From positions 1 through 31,257 of the forward strand of contig CAZFLD010000054.1 of NCBI GenBank assembly GCA_964519835.1: a stretch of 31,257 bases of DNA, in the 5' to 3' direction. Under the pieces are notes generated by a model, which was given only the letters and a program-made list of their open reading frames with translations, ran no database searches and had not been told where the DNA came from. Origin of the DNA: CAZFLD01 sp964519835 (lineage in GTDB: Bacteria; Spirochaetota; Spirochaetia; DSM-27196; CAZFLD01). A program made the translations under genes and the position numbers. This document shows, one piece after another, positions 23,604 to 31,242 of the stretch. Numbering within the stretch: position 1 is the first letter of the stretch; each line of letters starts with the position of its first letter.

Positions 23604-23984
23604 CTCTACCCTCCTGATTGCGTACAAACCGTAATCCAGGTCTCTGAATCGATTGTGCGGTCAAGGCACTCCTTGGCGTCGGGTACCGATTGCTGCATCC
23701 CAAATGCGACGGCGACCACATGGACCCGCGTGGGCCCGGTCGCCGAGCTCCGCACGTAAGTCCCTCTGGGCCGGCGTCTGGGCCGGCGTCTGGGCCGGCG
23801 TCTGGCGCGTGGATCCAAAGACTAGCATAATGATAGGAAAAGCGGCCCGGTCAGACAAGGCACGGTTTGTCGGAGGTGGTGAAAACGGTCAAAGACGGCG
23901 AGCAGATCATCACTTCGAGCGGCAAATGCCGGGAAACGGAGGCCAAGTGCGGCACATGGCGGCAAAACACCGGCGGTCGGGCGC
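23604..23984. other. Intergenic stretch with a short tandem repeat
   Basis: No supported gene. Three perfect copies of the 12-base unit TGGGCCGGCGTC run from 23767 to 23802. A plus-strand open frame beginning with GTG near 23878 and running into the EFR1 gene has a GGAGG too close to its start and no recognisable content. No clear terminator is seen for the EFR1 gene. Confidence 0.5.
23767..23802. repeat. 12-bp tandem repeat, three copies
   Basis: The unit TGGGCCGGCGTC is repeated three times without change and followed by a partial copy. Its length is a multiple of three, and minus-strand frames through it would read Thr-Pro-Ala-Gln repeats, but no supported gene covers it. Confidence 0.85.
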
Positions 23985-24887
23985 CTACTTCGCCGGCATC
24001 CTTTTTTGTGCCGCAATGTCCTTGACCTCGGCGTAGGGGTGGGTATAGCGGCCGTTGGTTTGGGTGTACGACTTTACGCCCGGAATGTCTTTGATTTGAA
24101 CGGCCGTCGCCGGGCAATAGTTGAGACAGGCAAAGCACATATAACAAAGGACGTCGCGCCGCCAGACCGGTGCCTTCTCGACCGTTGTGATTTTTCCGGA
24201 CAGGCAGACCTTCTCGCAGACACCGCACTTTGTGCAGGACTCATCGGCATAGAAGTACTGCACACCGCCGATGTACTCCGCGAGCTTTATACCCCCAATC
24301 ACAATCGCTTCCACAAGCTTGTTCTTGAGCGGGCTAAAGGGAAGGGGGTTGGTGACGTCGACGTCGGGGACGAGGTGGTCTCGGCGCGACCTCACACACG
24401 CCGCGATTTTGTCGAGGCGCGGAGCGAGATCAGCCTCTACGTCCACAATGTCTTCCGTGCTGGGTATGACGTAACTCGCGTGGCGAGCCTCGTTGTTCCA
24501 CATGCGCAGGATAAAGCCCGCGCTCAAGCGCAGGCCGTGCCGCCGAAGTAGTCGGTCGATTACTGGAAAGCCCCTAAAGAGTGTACCTTCCCGAGTTGCG
24601 ACGGCGAAGATGTAACGCGTTCCCCCGGCGCGGAGCTTCCTGACAAACTTCCGAACGACGATCGGGATGGTCAATGCATGGACCGGAAAGACGATGCCGA
24701 CAACGTCGGCCGTCGATGTCGGGATTGGCGTGGCCGTCGAGACCGGGGCCGCCGGGCCACTCGCGGCGGTTGCACCGTGGAGTGCCGCGACAATCGGCAC
24801 AAGTCGGGCGGCCGGCATGCGGTCCGCGAGCTGCCGCGCCACGTAGAGTGAATTACCGGTACCGGTGAAGTAAAAGATGTCGGTCAC
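23985..24887 (-). CDS. EFR1 family flavodoxin/ferredoxin fusion protein
   Basis: A 300-residue cytoplasmic electron-transfer protein. The N-terminus is flavodoxin-like (IFYFTGTGNSLYVARQLADRM, FMN phosphate loop TGTGNS), with VVGIVFPVHALTIPIVV as the second flavodoxin strand. The C-terminal part holds two complete 4Fe-4S sites: Cys218, 221, 224, 228 (CTKCGVCEKVC) and Cys248, 251, 254, 258 (CYMCFACLNYC). This order is that of the EFR1 ('EFR1 family ferrodoxin') group common in anaerobes. I choose the GTG at 24887 because homology begins within two residues of it; no clear ribosome-binding site is visible, and a longer form from an upstream ATG would add a stretch without similarity. Redox partners are unknown and no oxidoreductase gene adjoins it. 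Confidence 0.92.
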   Translation of the reverse strand: MTDIFYFTGTGNSLYVARQLADRMPAARLVPIVAALHGATAASGPAAPVSTATPIPTSTADVVGIVFPVHALTIPIVVRKFVRKLRAGGTRYIFAVATREGTLFRGFPVIDRLLRRHGLRLSAGFILRMWNNEARHASYVIPSTEDIVDVEADLAPRLDKIAACVRSRRDHLVPDVDVTNPLPFSPLKNKLVEAIVIGGIKLAEYIGGVQYFYADESCTKCGVCEKVCLSGKITTVEKAPVWRRDVLCYMCFACLNYCPATAVQIKDIPGVKSYTQTNGRYTHPYAEVKDIAAQKRMPAK

Positions 24888-25221
24888 GATAGAGCGATCG
24901 TAGCAGGATCGAGAGTCGTTGTCGATTTCTTTCTTGCCAAGGGACTCCCATGGTCCGCACATTGGCACCGGCCTTCTCCGCAACACGCTTGTCTACACTA
25001 TGCAGCAATCTGTCGGCGGAGGCCTCGATTTTTTGTCCAACCCTAATAGTGCTCGAAAGCATACAGGTAACCGATTCGAGGAACTAACAAGGCTACCCGT
25101 CACGGCGGCGGGCGTGAAGAATAAGAGAATTGGACTCAAGATTCCGTATGCCAAGGACGCTTATTACTCAGCGGAGACGGATTAACGGACTTCGCCCATA
25201 GGAGTCGCAGCTACACGGCCG
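24888..25221. other. Stretch without a supported gene
   Basis: Open frames exist on both strands (plus 24919-25185, minus 24853-25062) but neither has a ribosome-binding site or a motif I can place. The segment between the EFR1 gene and the decayed UPF0175/transposase region is probably remnant DNA. Confidence 0.4.
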
Positions 25222-25428
25222 TCACTCGCCGCCCTGCCGGAGCGAACGCAGCGATGCGAGCGTGTCCTCGGCACCGGTGTTGCCCTGAATGCCCATGCGC
25301 GCCATCAGATCGAGCGTCTCACTCAGCGACCGGTTGATCAGCCGTGCCACCTGGCGAAGTGACACCCGGCCGGCACGATACTGTTCAGCGAGATACACTT
25401 CATAGCCCATACGCAGCAGCTTGCGCAT
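25222..25428 (-). CDS. UPF0175-like antitoxin-type protein, 5'-truncated
   Basis: Sixty-eight residues from the first ATG: YLAEQYRAGRVSLRQVARL, then SLSETLDLMARMGI. This is the UPF0175 core (usually 'A..LY..G.ISLGKAAELAG.S..EFL..L...GI'), a family of small DNA-binding, antitoxin-like proteins. The same frame upstream of the ATG still reads HLEEAQAMRKLLRMG, which fits the ribbon-helix-helix-to-core link found in longer relatives. That sequence stops at about 25450, where a transposase fragment begins on the opposite strand. The gene therefore looks cut at its 5' end, and no ribosome-binding site is evident. No toxin gene adjoins it. Probably non-functional, or a reduced remnant. Confidence 0.6.
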   Translation of the reverse strand: MRKLLRMGYEVYLAEQYRAGRVSLRQVARLINRSLSETLDLMARMGIQGNTGAEDTLASLRSLRQGGE

Positions 25429-25445
25429 CGCCTGCGCTTCTTCCA

Positions 25446-25709
25446 GGTGTCGACGGCACGCTCCTTGTCGCCCTTGACGGGGTATGGTTTCACAACTCAG
25501 AGTCGGTGCACTGCAAGCAGTGCAACACCCAGAGCCACCGCGATGGGCGCACCACCTACTATCACAGCGCGGTCACCCCGGTGATCGTCTCACCCGGTAG
25601 CAGTCGAGTGATCTCGCTTGAACCGCAGTTCATCGAGCCGCAGGACGGGCAGACGAAGCAGGACTGCGAGAACGCGGCCGGCAAGCGCCGGCTGCTTTGT
25701 GTCCGTTGA
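25446..25709 (+). pseudogene. Internal fragment of an IS transposase
   Basis: The plus strand reads LVALDGVWFHNSESVHC, then HRDGRTTYYHSAVTPVIVSP, then EPQFIEPQDGQTKQDCENAA. This matches the central part of a DDE transposase group with the pattern 'DGT.YF.S..IHC..C.....G...Y.H..L....V......VI.L.PE.I...DG..K.DCE..A.KR'. The N-terminal third and everything after the KR are absent, and the frame ends at TGA 25707-25709 with unrelated residues. Only this piece, about 260 bases, remains; no terminal inverted repeats are visible. It interrupts the UPF0175-like gene. Confidence 0.75.
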
Positions 25710-25826
25710 CTACCGGGTCAATCGGTAGTTCGTTCTCGTTCCGTTCATAGCTTCTGAATCTCAGAAAATCGATAGCAACCTCCGCCCGACGAGTCAGCCC
25801 GCCCCGTTCAAGCGTTTGAAGCTTCC

Positions 25827-26755
25827 ATGCCACTCAATCCGTCTCGCCATGCCAACCTGCTCCGATCCGCACAAATCGGCCAAAATGAGAACTGCTGGAC
25901 GGCAACAGCCGCCTCTATCGCGCAATCCATATCGGCGGTATCGTGGTAGTTGCGGCCCATGGCATCGCCGCTCTTTTGTCCCCGGCATCCGGATTCCTGT
26001 TCTCCATTGCGGAGGGAAATGTCTATCAGCGGGGCGCGGATACGTGGTCACCGCCGCGATCAACTTTGGGTCGATACTCTTTGCCGCAGCATACCTCGTC
26101 CACAATCGTCATGGCTTTGCCCGGAAGCAGTTCTTTTCGATGCTGCTCTTCCCGCTCTTACCGGGCGTGGCCGCGATCGCGCAGATTGCAGTTTACGAGA
26201 TCAACGTGATCTGGAGCGCCCTTACGCTGTCGGTGTTTTTGGTCTACATCAACGTCCAAAACACGCGTATCAACACCGACTACCTCACGGGACTGTCCAA
26301 CCGACGCCAACTCGACGAAGCGTTGGTGCGACGAATCCAACCTCGAGGTGAGGCCTTTGGCGTAATCATGATCGATTTGGACGACTTCAAGACCATCAAC
26401 GACAACCACGGTCACTCGGCCGGAGACGAGGCCCTGCGCGGCGGGCCAGATTTTTCGCGCGGTACTTCGAAGGCGTGACGTTGTGGGCCGCTACGGCGGC
26501 GACGAGTTTGTCGCGCTGGTCAGCGCGTCGACCGAAGAGGAGCTGCGCCAGACGGCCAACCGTCTCACGCTCGGCGCCGAGGAGTTCAACTCCGCTTCCG
26601 GAGCGCCCTTCCGCCTCCGGTTTAGCATCGGCTACGGCATCTACCGGCAGGGCGAAAGCCCGGACCAGCTTGTGACCCGCATCGACAACAAGATGTACGA
26701 GGAAAAGAACAACCGCAAGAACCGGCGCACCGGGGCGTACCGACCGGGCGAGTAG
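25827..26755 (+). pseudogene. Membrane-anchored GGDEF diguanylate cyclase gene broken by three frameshifts
   Basis: A coherent protein can be followed only by changing frame three times. It starts MPLNPSRHANLLRSAQIGQN (ATG 25827), shifts near 25885-25893 to LLDGNSRLYRAIHIGGIVVV, shifts near 26030-26040 to RGYVVTAAINFGSILF, and shifts near 26440-26450 to QIFRAVLRRRDVVGRYGGDE. The conceptual product has at least four membrane segments and a C-terminal GGDEF domain with DLDDFKTINDNHGHSAGDE and an intact RYGGDEF active-site motif; it ends at TAG 26753-26755. In intact form it would make cyclic di-GMP. As written it cannot give a full-length enzyme. Neighbouring genes are free of frameshifts, so decay is likelier than poor sequence, but assembly errors are not excluded. 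Confidence 0.82.
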
Positions 26756-26777
26756 CGGGAGGCCGGCCGGCTACTCG
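26749..26777. terminator. Possible bidirectional terminator hairpin between convergent genes
   Basis: CGAGTAGC (26749-26756) and GCTACTCG (26770-26777) form a perfect 8-bp stem around a GC-rich 13-base loop. The stem contains the stop codons of both the broken GGDEF gene (plus) and the HepT-like gene (minus). No T-run follows on either side, so termination is only suggested by position. Confidence 0.4.
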
Positions 26778-27256
26778 TCGAGCCCCGTCTCGCTGCCATC
26801 AAGATCCTCCGCCGCCTCTACAGCCTGCTCGACCATACGACCCGGCCGGTCGAGCACGCGCAGCAACTCAGCGTAGAATCGCCCTCGGATATCCCGGTAG
26901 AGCCGCCGGCGCTGTTCCGGCGCGTCGTCGTGGACGACCCGGTTGCGTACCTCGCGCATATCCATCCAGATCTCGACATCGCTGACGACATCCAGTTTAT
27001 GCATGGTGTTAAGGGTGTCTCGGAACGTCTCGGCGGGGACAATTTGAGAGAATCGCTCGTAGGAACGGAAGAATCGTATTGCGCTTTCCGAGGCGCGCAT
27101 GAATCGGTCGCTCAACGCGTCGAAAGGCTCGCGCTGTTCCGGCGCGTAGTCCTCATCGGGGTCGAAAGCGCCGGTTCGTTTCACCGAGGCCGAGACCAGG
27201 CGGACGGTCCGCTCGAGTCGCTCGTGGCTCCGCTTGAGAAGCGCGAGAGAGCTCAT
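26771..27256 (-). CDS. HepT-like protein, likely toxin or partner of the MNT nucleotidyltransferase
   Basis: A 161-residue, all-helical protein. HepT proteins are HEPN-fold RNases whose RX4-6H motif is catalytic and is silenced by AMP transfer from the partner MNT enzyme. Here the motif reads RNRVVH (Arg104 to His109), within EIWMDMREVRNRVVHDD. The residue after His is Asp-Asp rather than the usual X-Tyr, so the Tyr normally modified by MNT is absent at the canonical position. The ATG at 27256 overlaps the MNT stop (ATGA), so the two are translated together. The long N-terminal helix region (MSSLALLKRSHERLERTVRL) is also typical. A toxin role is by family analogy. Confidence 0.75.
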   Translation of the reverse strand: MSSLALLKRSHERLERTVRLVSASVKRTGAFDPDEDYAPEQREPFDALSDRFMRASESAIRFFRSYERFSQIVPAETFRDTLNTMHKLDVVSDVEIWMDMREVRNRVVHDDAPEQRRRLYRDIRGRFYAELLRVLDRPGRMVEQAVEAAEDLDGSETGLDE

Positions 27257-27552
27257 GCAATCCGCTCGGTCTCGAGGGTCTTAACGAACAGCTCGGTGTC
27301 CGGGTCCGGTTTCAGAGTGCTAAGGATAATAACGTCTATGCGCTCATCCACGCGCTTCCGATACGCCCGCTTTATGCTGAGCTCGAGCTCGTAGGCATCA
27401 TCAACCGGGCCCACGATCAGAAGATCGATATCCCCGCCGCGGGCGGAGTCATCCACTCGCGACCCAAAGAGATAGACCTCCGACCCCTCGGGTAGGCCGA
27501 CGTCCTCTAAGGCGGCGAAGAGCGCCTGTCGCTGCCGACTGGACAACCTCAT
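27253..27552 (-). CDS. MNT-type nucleotidyltransferase, likely antitoxin
   Basis: A 99-residue minimal nucleotidyltransferase. The catalytic motif is YLFGSRVDDSARGGDIDLLI (Gly30-Ser31, Asp41, Asp43) and the third acidic residue is Asp73 in RIDVIIL. The fold is the pol-beta type, and in MntA/HepT systems this enzyme adds AMP to the toxin. There is no clear ribosome-binding site at the ATG at 27552. The next gene, HepT-like, overlaps it by four bases. This order (MNT first) is common. The pair lies downstream of the sulfatase genes on the same strand, separated by a GC-rich tandem repeat, and is intact although the DNA on its other side is decayed. Confidence 0.85.
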   Translation of the reverse strand: MRLSSRQRQALFAALEDVGLPEGSEVYLFGSRVDDSARGGDIDLLIVGPVDDAYELELSIKRAYRKRVDERIDVIILSTLKPDPDTELFVKTLETERIA

Positions 27553-27634
27553 CAGCCGGAAGTGTACTGATTTTGGGGCAGGTGCGCTATCCCGAGCGAA
27601 GGGTGGCGAGTGGTGGTGCGGCTGAGTGTCGGGG

Positions 27635-27682
27635 GCGGCGAGAGGCCGGGGCGGCGAGAGGCCGGGGCGGCGAGAGGCGCGG
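27635..27682. repeat. 16-bp GC-rich tandem repeat, three copies
   Basis: The unit GCGGCGAGAGGCCGGG occurs at 27635-27650 and 27651-27666, and with a changed end (GCGCGG) at 27667-27682. It fills part of the gap between the sulfatase and MNT genes; no terminator with a T-run is seen there. Confidence 0.85.
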
Positions 27683-27702
27683 ACGGTGAGTAGCGGAGCC
27701 GC

Positions 27703-29229
27703 TTACGAGTGGCGACGGACCTCCGCGTGATACAGCCGCTCCAACTCGTCGCGGGCACCGTCGGGAAACGACGGTTGGCGGTAGGTTTTCTTCTCCCACG
27801 CCGTGTGGCGATCGAACAGAGTCTTGTGTCGGCTGAAGTCCTGCGCGTCGACGCACTTGGTCGCCCACTCCGCGTGATGCCCGTCGTAGAGATCGCGCAT
27901 GTGCTCCAGCAGATCTGCGTGGTCCGGTAACTCCGCCAGATTCTCGAGCTCGAGACCATCCTGCTGCAAGTCGTAGAGCTCCTCCGAGGGAGCAATGTCC
28001 TTATCACCGTAGCACCAGAAGGTGTACTTGGCTTTTTGGGTGACCACGGCCATACAGCGGGCGCGGTCGTCCTCGGCCCAGCCCCAGTTGGAGATAAGAG
28101 GGAGGGATTCGTGTACCGCCGTGTTGGGATTGTCCAGAATCGGCACAACACTCCGGCCGTCCACGTCGTCGGGCGCGGGTAGAGAGGCAAGATCGAGGAT
28201 CGTCGGTGCAAAATCGATGGTGCCCACGACCGCCCGAGAGAGCGTTCCGCTTCCGTCGGGACTTCGGCGGGGATCGAACACAATCAAGGGGATCCGAGAA
28301 GACTCCTCGTGGGGGAGCACCTTGCCCCCGAGACCATGGGAGCCGCAGTAGTAACCGTTGTCTGAGGTGTAGATAATCACGGTGTTGTCGGCAACGCCCG
28401 CTCGGTCCAGCGCTTGGCGGATCACCCCGACACTCGCGTCGATGCCGGAGATTAGCTGATAGTAGGCTCGGGCGTGGTCGTTGTAGTGAGCTTGATCCCA
28501 CTCATGGAAAAGGTAGTACTGTCGCCCCAGGCGAGCCTGCGGCGGCAGAAGCATCGCCTTGTCGGCTCCCCAGTTCTCCCGCCGCCCCAGTTGCTTGGCT
28601 GCACCGTACAGCACTTGGTCCGCGGGATCGATGTTGTTGTGGGGAGTGTGGGGCGCCTTGAAACTGATCGAGAGGCAAAAGGGGCGGTCGTCCTTGCCGC
28701 AGTCGTTCACAAAGTCCGCTGCGAAGGCTCCGAGCGCCCGCGTCACGTGGGGGTGCCTATCCGCATAGTCGGCGAGGGCCGGGTTATTTGCCGTGGTGTA
28801 ACTGCCCTGCCCGTGGCCCTCGAAGCCGCCCCAGGCGTCGAACTCTCCCGCCCGGTCCTCGAGTGCCACGGGAAAGCCCCACTTGCCGGCAAAGCCGACG
28901 CGGTAGCCTGAGCGTCGCAACGCCGCCGCGTAGGAATACCGCCGCCAGGTTTCCACGCTCATCGGCGCGGTCACCGATGCGCTGTTCGGCCGGAAGTTGA
29001 CTCCATGGCGGTACTCGTGAAGGCCCGTAAAGACCGTTGCCCGGCTCGGCATACAAAGGGGACTGGTGGCATAGCATCGATCAAAACGCATGCCGGATTT
29101 GGCCAGGGCGTCGAGGTTGGGCGTGAGGATGTCGGGGTGGCCCGCACATCCTAAGGCCATGGCCTGGTGATCGTCGGCCATAAGGAAGACTATGTTGGGA
29201 GGGCGGCCATTCACGGGGCGACTACTCAC
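27703..29229 (-). CDS. Type I sulfatase (arylsulfatase family), cytoplasmic, sulfatase 1
   Basis: A 508-residue formylglycine-dependent sulfatase of the alkaline-phosphatase superfamily. It hydrolyses sulfate esters, probably of a sugar. Metal ligands Asp19-Asp20 (FLMADDHQ) and Asp290-Asn291 (TSDNGYYCGSHG) are visible. The modification motif is CMPSRATVFTG, with Cys59 as the residue to be oxidised. APHTPH at about 192-197 is normal. The usual GKWHxG is GKWGFP (115-120), so the sulfate-binding His is replaced by Gly. No signal peptide, so it is cytoplasmic as written. The GTG start at 29229 overlaps the TGA of the preceding sulfatase (GTGA), with GGAG about 9 bases upstream. The substrate is unknown; a sulfated sugar from algae or host glycans fits the setting. 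Confidence 0.92.
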   Translation of the reverse strand: MSSRPVNGRPPNIVFLMADDHQAMALGCAGHPDILTPNLDALAKSGMRFDRCYATSPLCMPSRATVFTGLHEYRHGVNFRPNSASVTAPMSVETWRRYSYAAALRRSGYRVGFAGKWGFPVALEDRAGEFDAWGGFEGHGQGSYTTANNPALADYADRHPHVTRALGAFAADFVNDCGKDDRPFCLSISFKAPHTPHNNIDPADQVLYGAAKQLGRRENWGADKAMLLPPQARLGRQYYLFHEWDQAHYNDHARAYYQLISGIDASVGVIRQALDRAGVADNTVIIYTSDNGYYCGSHGLGGKVLPHEESSRIPLIVFDPRRSPDGSGTLSRAVVGTIDFAPTILDLASLPAPDDVDGRSVVPILDNPNTAVHESLPLISNWGWAEDDRARCMAVVTQKAKYTFWCYGDKDIAPSEELYDLQQDGLELENLAELPDHADLLEHMRDLYDGHHAEWATKCVDAQDFSRHKTLFDRHTAWEKKTYRQPSFPDGARDELERLYHAEVRRHS

Positions 29230-31073
29230 GGGGCGACGCTCCCTGAATCATCATCGAGTCGGGTCGCGTACAGGTAGTATGCGGCCGATGGTCCACGACC
29301 AGCCGCCTCGAAGCCGGCCCACAGATCGGTAACGCCCGCCTCTAGGTCGAGATCGAAGACGGCGCTTTCCGCCGCAGAATCGATGGCAACGGTGCTTGTG
29401 GTTCCCGCAATTCTGATGAGGGCGTGGGTCGCCTCGAGGCGTTGGGCGTCCCTGTTGCCACGAGGCGTGTCGCCGAGGGCCAGCCCCGATTCGCTGGGCC
29501 AGCGCCGCACATCAAATCGGTATCTACCACCGCGCGCTACCTCCACCAGCCAGGAGCCGTCACTCTCCGTGCCGGCTACAACATGGGTTTGATCCCACGC
29601 GATGCGGCCCCGTTCCAAGTCGCCGGTCGGCTGCACACGCAGATCCTGTGCGATAAGCCTTGTCGGATTCTCCTTTCCGCCGATAACAAGCGGCGCAAAG
29701 CGCGCCCACTCCGGTCCGAGGTCCGACCAAAACGACTCCCTTTCGGCGCGTAGCGTCGACACCACTTCGGGATACGCATCGGCCACATCCCTCGATTGGG
29801 CGGGATCGGTGGCGATGTCGTAGAGCTCACCACCGTTCACAAGGCGCCATGTCCCACACAGGACGGCACCGCCCCACTTTTCCGGCAGCCTGCCCCCCTG
29901 GCGCGTCAAGACGTGTATGCATCGCCCGGCCGCAGGCGACGCTTCGGTCAAGCCGCCGTCCGCCGACGTGTTGTCGGCCCGCAGTGGCGCGTTGTCGTCC
30001 GGCGACCGCCCGGTTGGGGCATCATCGGCGCCGCCGGCCCCAATAACGTCGCCGGCCAGGAAGCGTGCAAAGCTCTTACCGTCCCATGGCAGAGGCGTAT
30101 CTACCGCCAAACCACAAAGGTCACGCAAGGTGGGCAACAGGTCCGCATGCCATGTCAACTCGGGCACATCCACTCCACCCGCTATGCCGCCGGCGGGCCA
30201 CCTGACAAAACATGGAACTCGATGCCCCCCGTCGTAGAAAGATCCCTTTGTCCCTCGCATGCCGGCGTTGAAACCCTTTCCGTCGTGGTAGCCGCCCTTG
30301 GATACCACCCCATTGTCGGTCATAAAGATCACGATGGTGTTGTCTCGTAATCCAAGATCACGAAGAAGCGTTTCCATCGCCCCCATGTTCTCGTCGATGT
30401 TCGCGATCATCCCGTAGTATGCGGCGTTGGGGACATCTTTATTGTCTGCGTACCGCTCCTTGTAATGTGCCGGGACACGAAATGGAGCGTGGGGTGCGTT
30501 TGTTGCCAAGTACACAAAAAAAGGATGTTCCGTATTCTCCCGGAGAAACTCCTTTGCGAGGTCGAACCAGATGTCCGTACAGTATCCATCGTATCGGCGG
30601 TCCCGGTCATTCGCCGCGTAGGTGTCGTCGAAGTAGTCGTTGCCCCAATAGTCGGGGGTTGAGCCGATACTCCCACCCCGGTGGACCACGGCGTGTTCGA
30701 AACCACGATCGGTGGGCCGATAGGGGTAGCTGTCGCCGAGGTGCCACTTGCCGAACATTGCCGTCTTGTAGCCGTTCTTCCGGAAGATGTCGGCCATGGT
30801 CGTCTCGTCGCGCCGCAAGAGGGCTCTACCCCAAGAAGTCGCCCAGGCGCCGGTGCGCAAGGGATTGCGCCCGGTCATGAGGGCGGCTCTCGTCGGCGTG
30901 CACACCGGTGAGACATGGAAGTCGGTCATCCGCACCGACTCCTCGTGGAGACGATCGAGGTTCGGGGTCCTGAGAATAGGATTACCGTGACAACTCAGAT
31001 CACCGTAGCCCTGATCGTCGGTCAGTACAAAAAGGACATTGGGGCGGCGTTCGTGGCCGGCGGATGGTGTCAT
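29226..31073 (-). CDS. Type I sulfatase with C-terminal beta domain, cytoplasmic, sulfatase 2
   Basis: A 615-residue arylsulfatase-family enzyme. The N-terminal sequence reads PNVLFVLTDDQGYGD (Asp19-Asp20 bind calcium). The formylglycine site is CTPTRAALMTG with Cys58; Thr replaces the more common Ser/Ala at +3, but the Cys-x-Pro-x-Arg core is complete. GKWHLG (Lys109, His111), APHAPF and MTDNGV are intact. A low-complexity Gly/Asp/Ala insert lies at about 340-385, and a beta-rich domain follows the sulfatase fold from about 490 (WLVEVARGGRYRFDVRRWP). There is no signal peptide. The ATG at 31073 has AGGA 7 bases upstream. It is the first of two translationally coupled sulfatases. Different sequences suggest different regio-specificity on the same sulfated sugar. 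Confidence 0.93.
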   Translation of the reverse strand: MTPSAGHERRPNVLFVLTDDQGYGDLSCHGNPILRTPNLDRLHEESVRMTDFHVSPVCTPTRAALMTGRNPLRTGAWATSWGRALLRRDETTMADIFRKNGYKTAMFGKWHLGDSYPYRPTDRGFEHAVVHRGGSIGSTPDYWGNDYFDDTYAANDRDRRYDGYCTDIWFDLAKEFLRENTEHPFFVYLATNAPHAPFRVPAHYKERYADNKDVPNAAYYGMIANIDENMGAMETLLRDLGLRDNTIVIFMTDNGVVSKGGYHDGKGFNAGMRGTKGSFYDGGHRVPCFVRWPAGGIAGGVDVPELTWHADLLPTLRDLCGLAVDTPLPWDGKSFARFLAGDVIGAGGADDAPTGRSPDDNAPLRADNTSADGGLTEASPAAGRCIHVLTRQGGRLPEKWGGAVLCGTWRLVNGGELYDIATDPAQSRDVADAYPEVVSTLRAERESFWSDLGPEWARFAPLVIGGKENPTRLIAQDLRVQPTGDLERGRIAWDQTHVVAGTESDGSWLVEVARGGRYRFDVRRWPSESGLALGDTPRGNRDAQRLEATHALIRIAGTTSTVAIDSAAESAVFDLDLEAGVTDLWAGFEAAGRGPSAAYYLYATRLDDDSGSVAP

Positions 31074-31113
31074 GGTTCGTTCCTGCTGAAGCTATGGTTC
31101 CTGAGAACAGGTA

Positions 31114-31137
31114 GGGCGCCCTGTTTGCAGGGCGCCC
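31114..31137. other. Perfect GC-rich hairpin upstream of sulfatase 2
   Basis: GGGCGCCCTG, TTTG, CAGGGCGCCC gives a 10-bp perfect stem with a four-base loop, 40 bases before the sulfatase ATG. No T-run follows on either strand, so it is not a classical terminator. In a leader RNA it would be a stable structure. Confidence 0.7.
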
Positions 31138-31151
31138 AAGCCGCCGTCCCT

Positions 31152-31242
31152 TTACAGGCCAGGCAACATCTTTTGGCTCGCACTAACGACTATCGGTACT
31201 TAGGGCCTGTAACAAAACAACATCTACAACGACAGTACCGAT
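31152..31242. repeat. Two interleaved 9-bp inverted repeats
   Basis: Pair A is TTACAGGCC (31152-31160) with GGCCTGTAA (31204-31212). Pair B is ATCGGTACT (31192-31200) with AGTACCGAT (31234-31242). They interlock in the order A-B-A'-B', the arrangement of an H-type pseudoknot in RNA. They could equally be the end of a mobile element that continues beyond the window. Confidence 0.6.

Noticed and set aside
23878..24025. Short plus-strand frame starting with GTG after GGAGG
   Set aside because: The ribosome-binding site is only 2 bases from the start, the frame runs into the 3' end of the EFR1 gene and has no recognisable content.
24985..25005. CTTGTCTACACTATG as a fifth operator copy
   Set aside because: It matches only one half-site well, and is not next to a promoter.
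24853..25185. Overlapping open frames on both strands upstream of the EFR1 gene
   Set aside because: I could not place either translation in a family and saw no ribosome-binding site; treated as remnant DNA.
27635..27682. Regular repeats as a possible CRISPR array
   Set aside because: The 16-bp units are directly adjacent with no spacers, and no cas gene is present.
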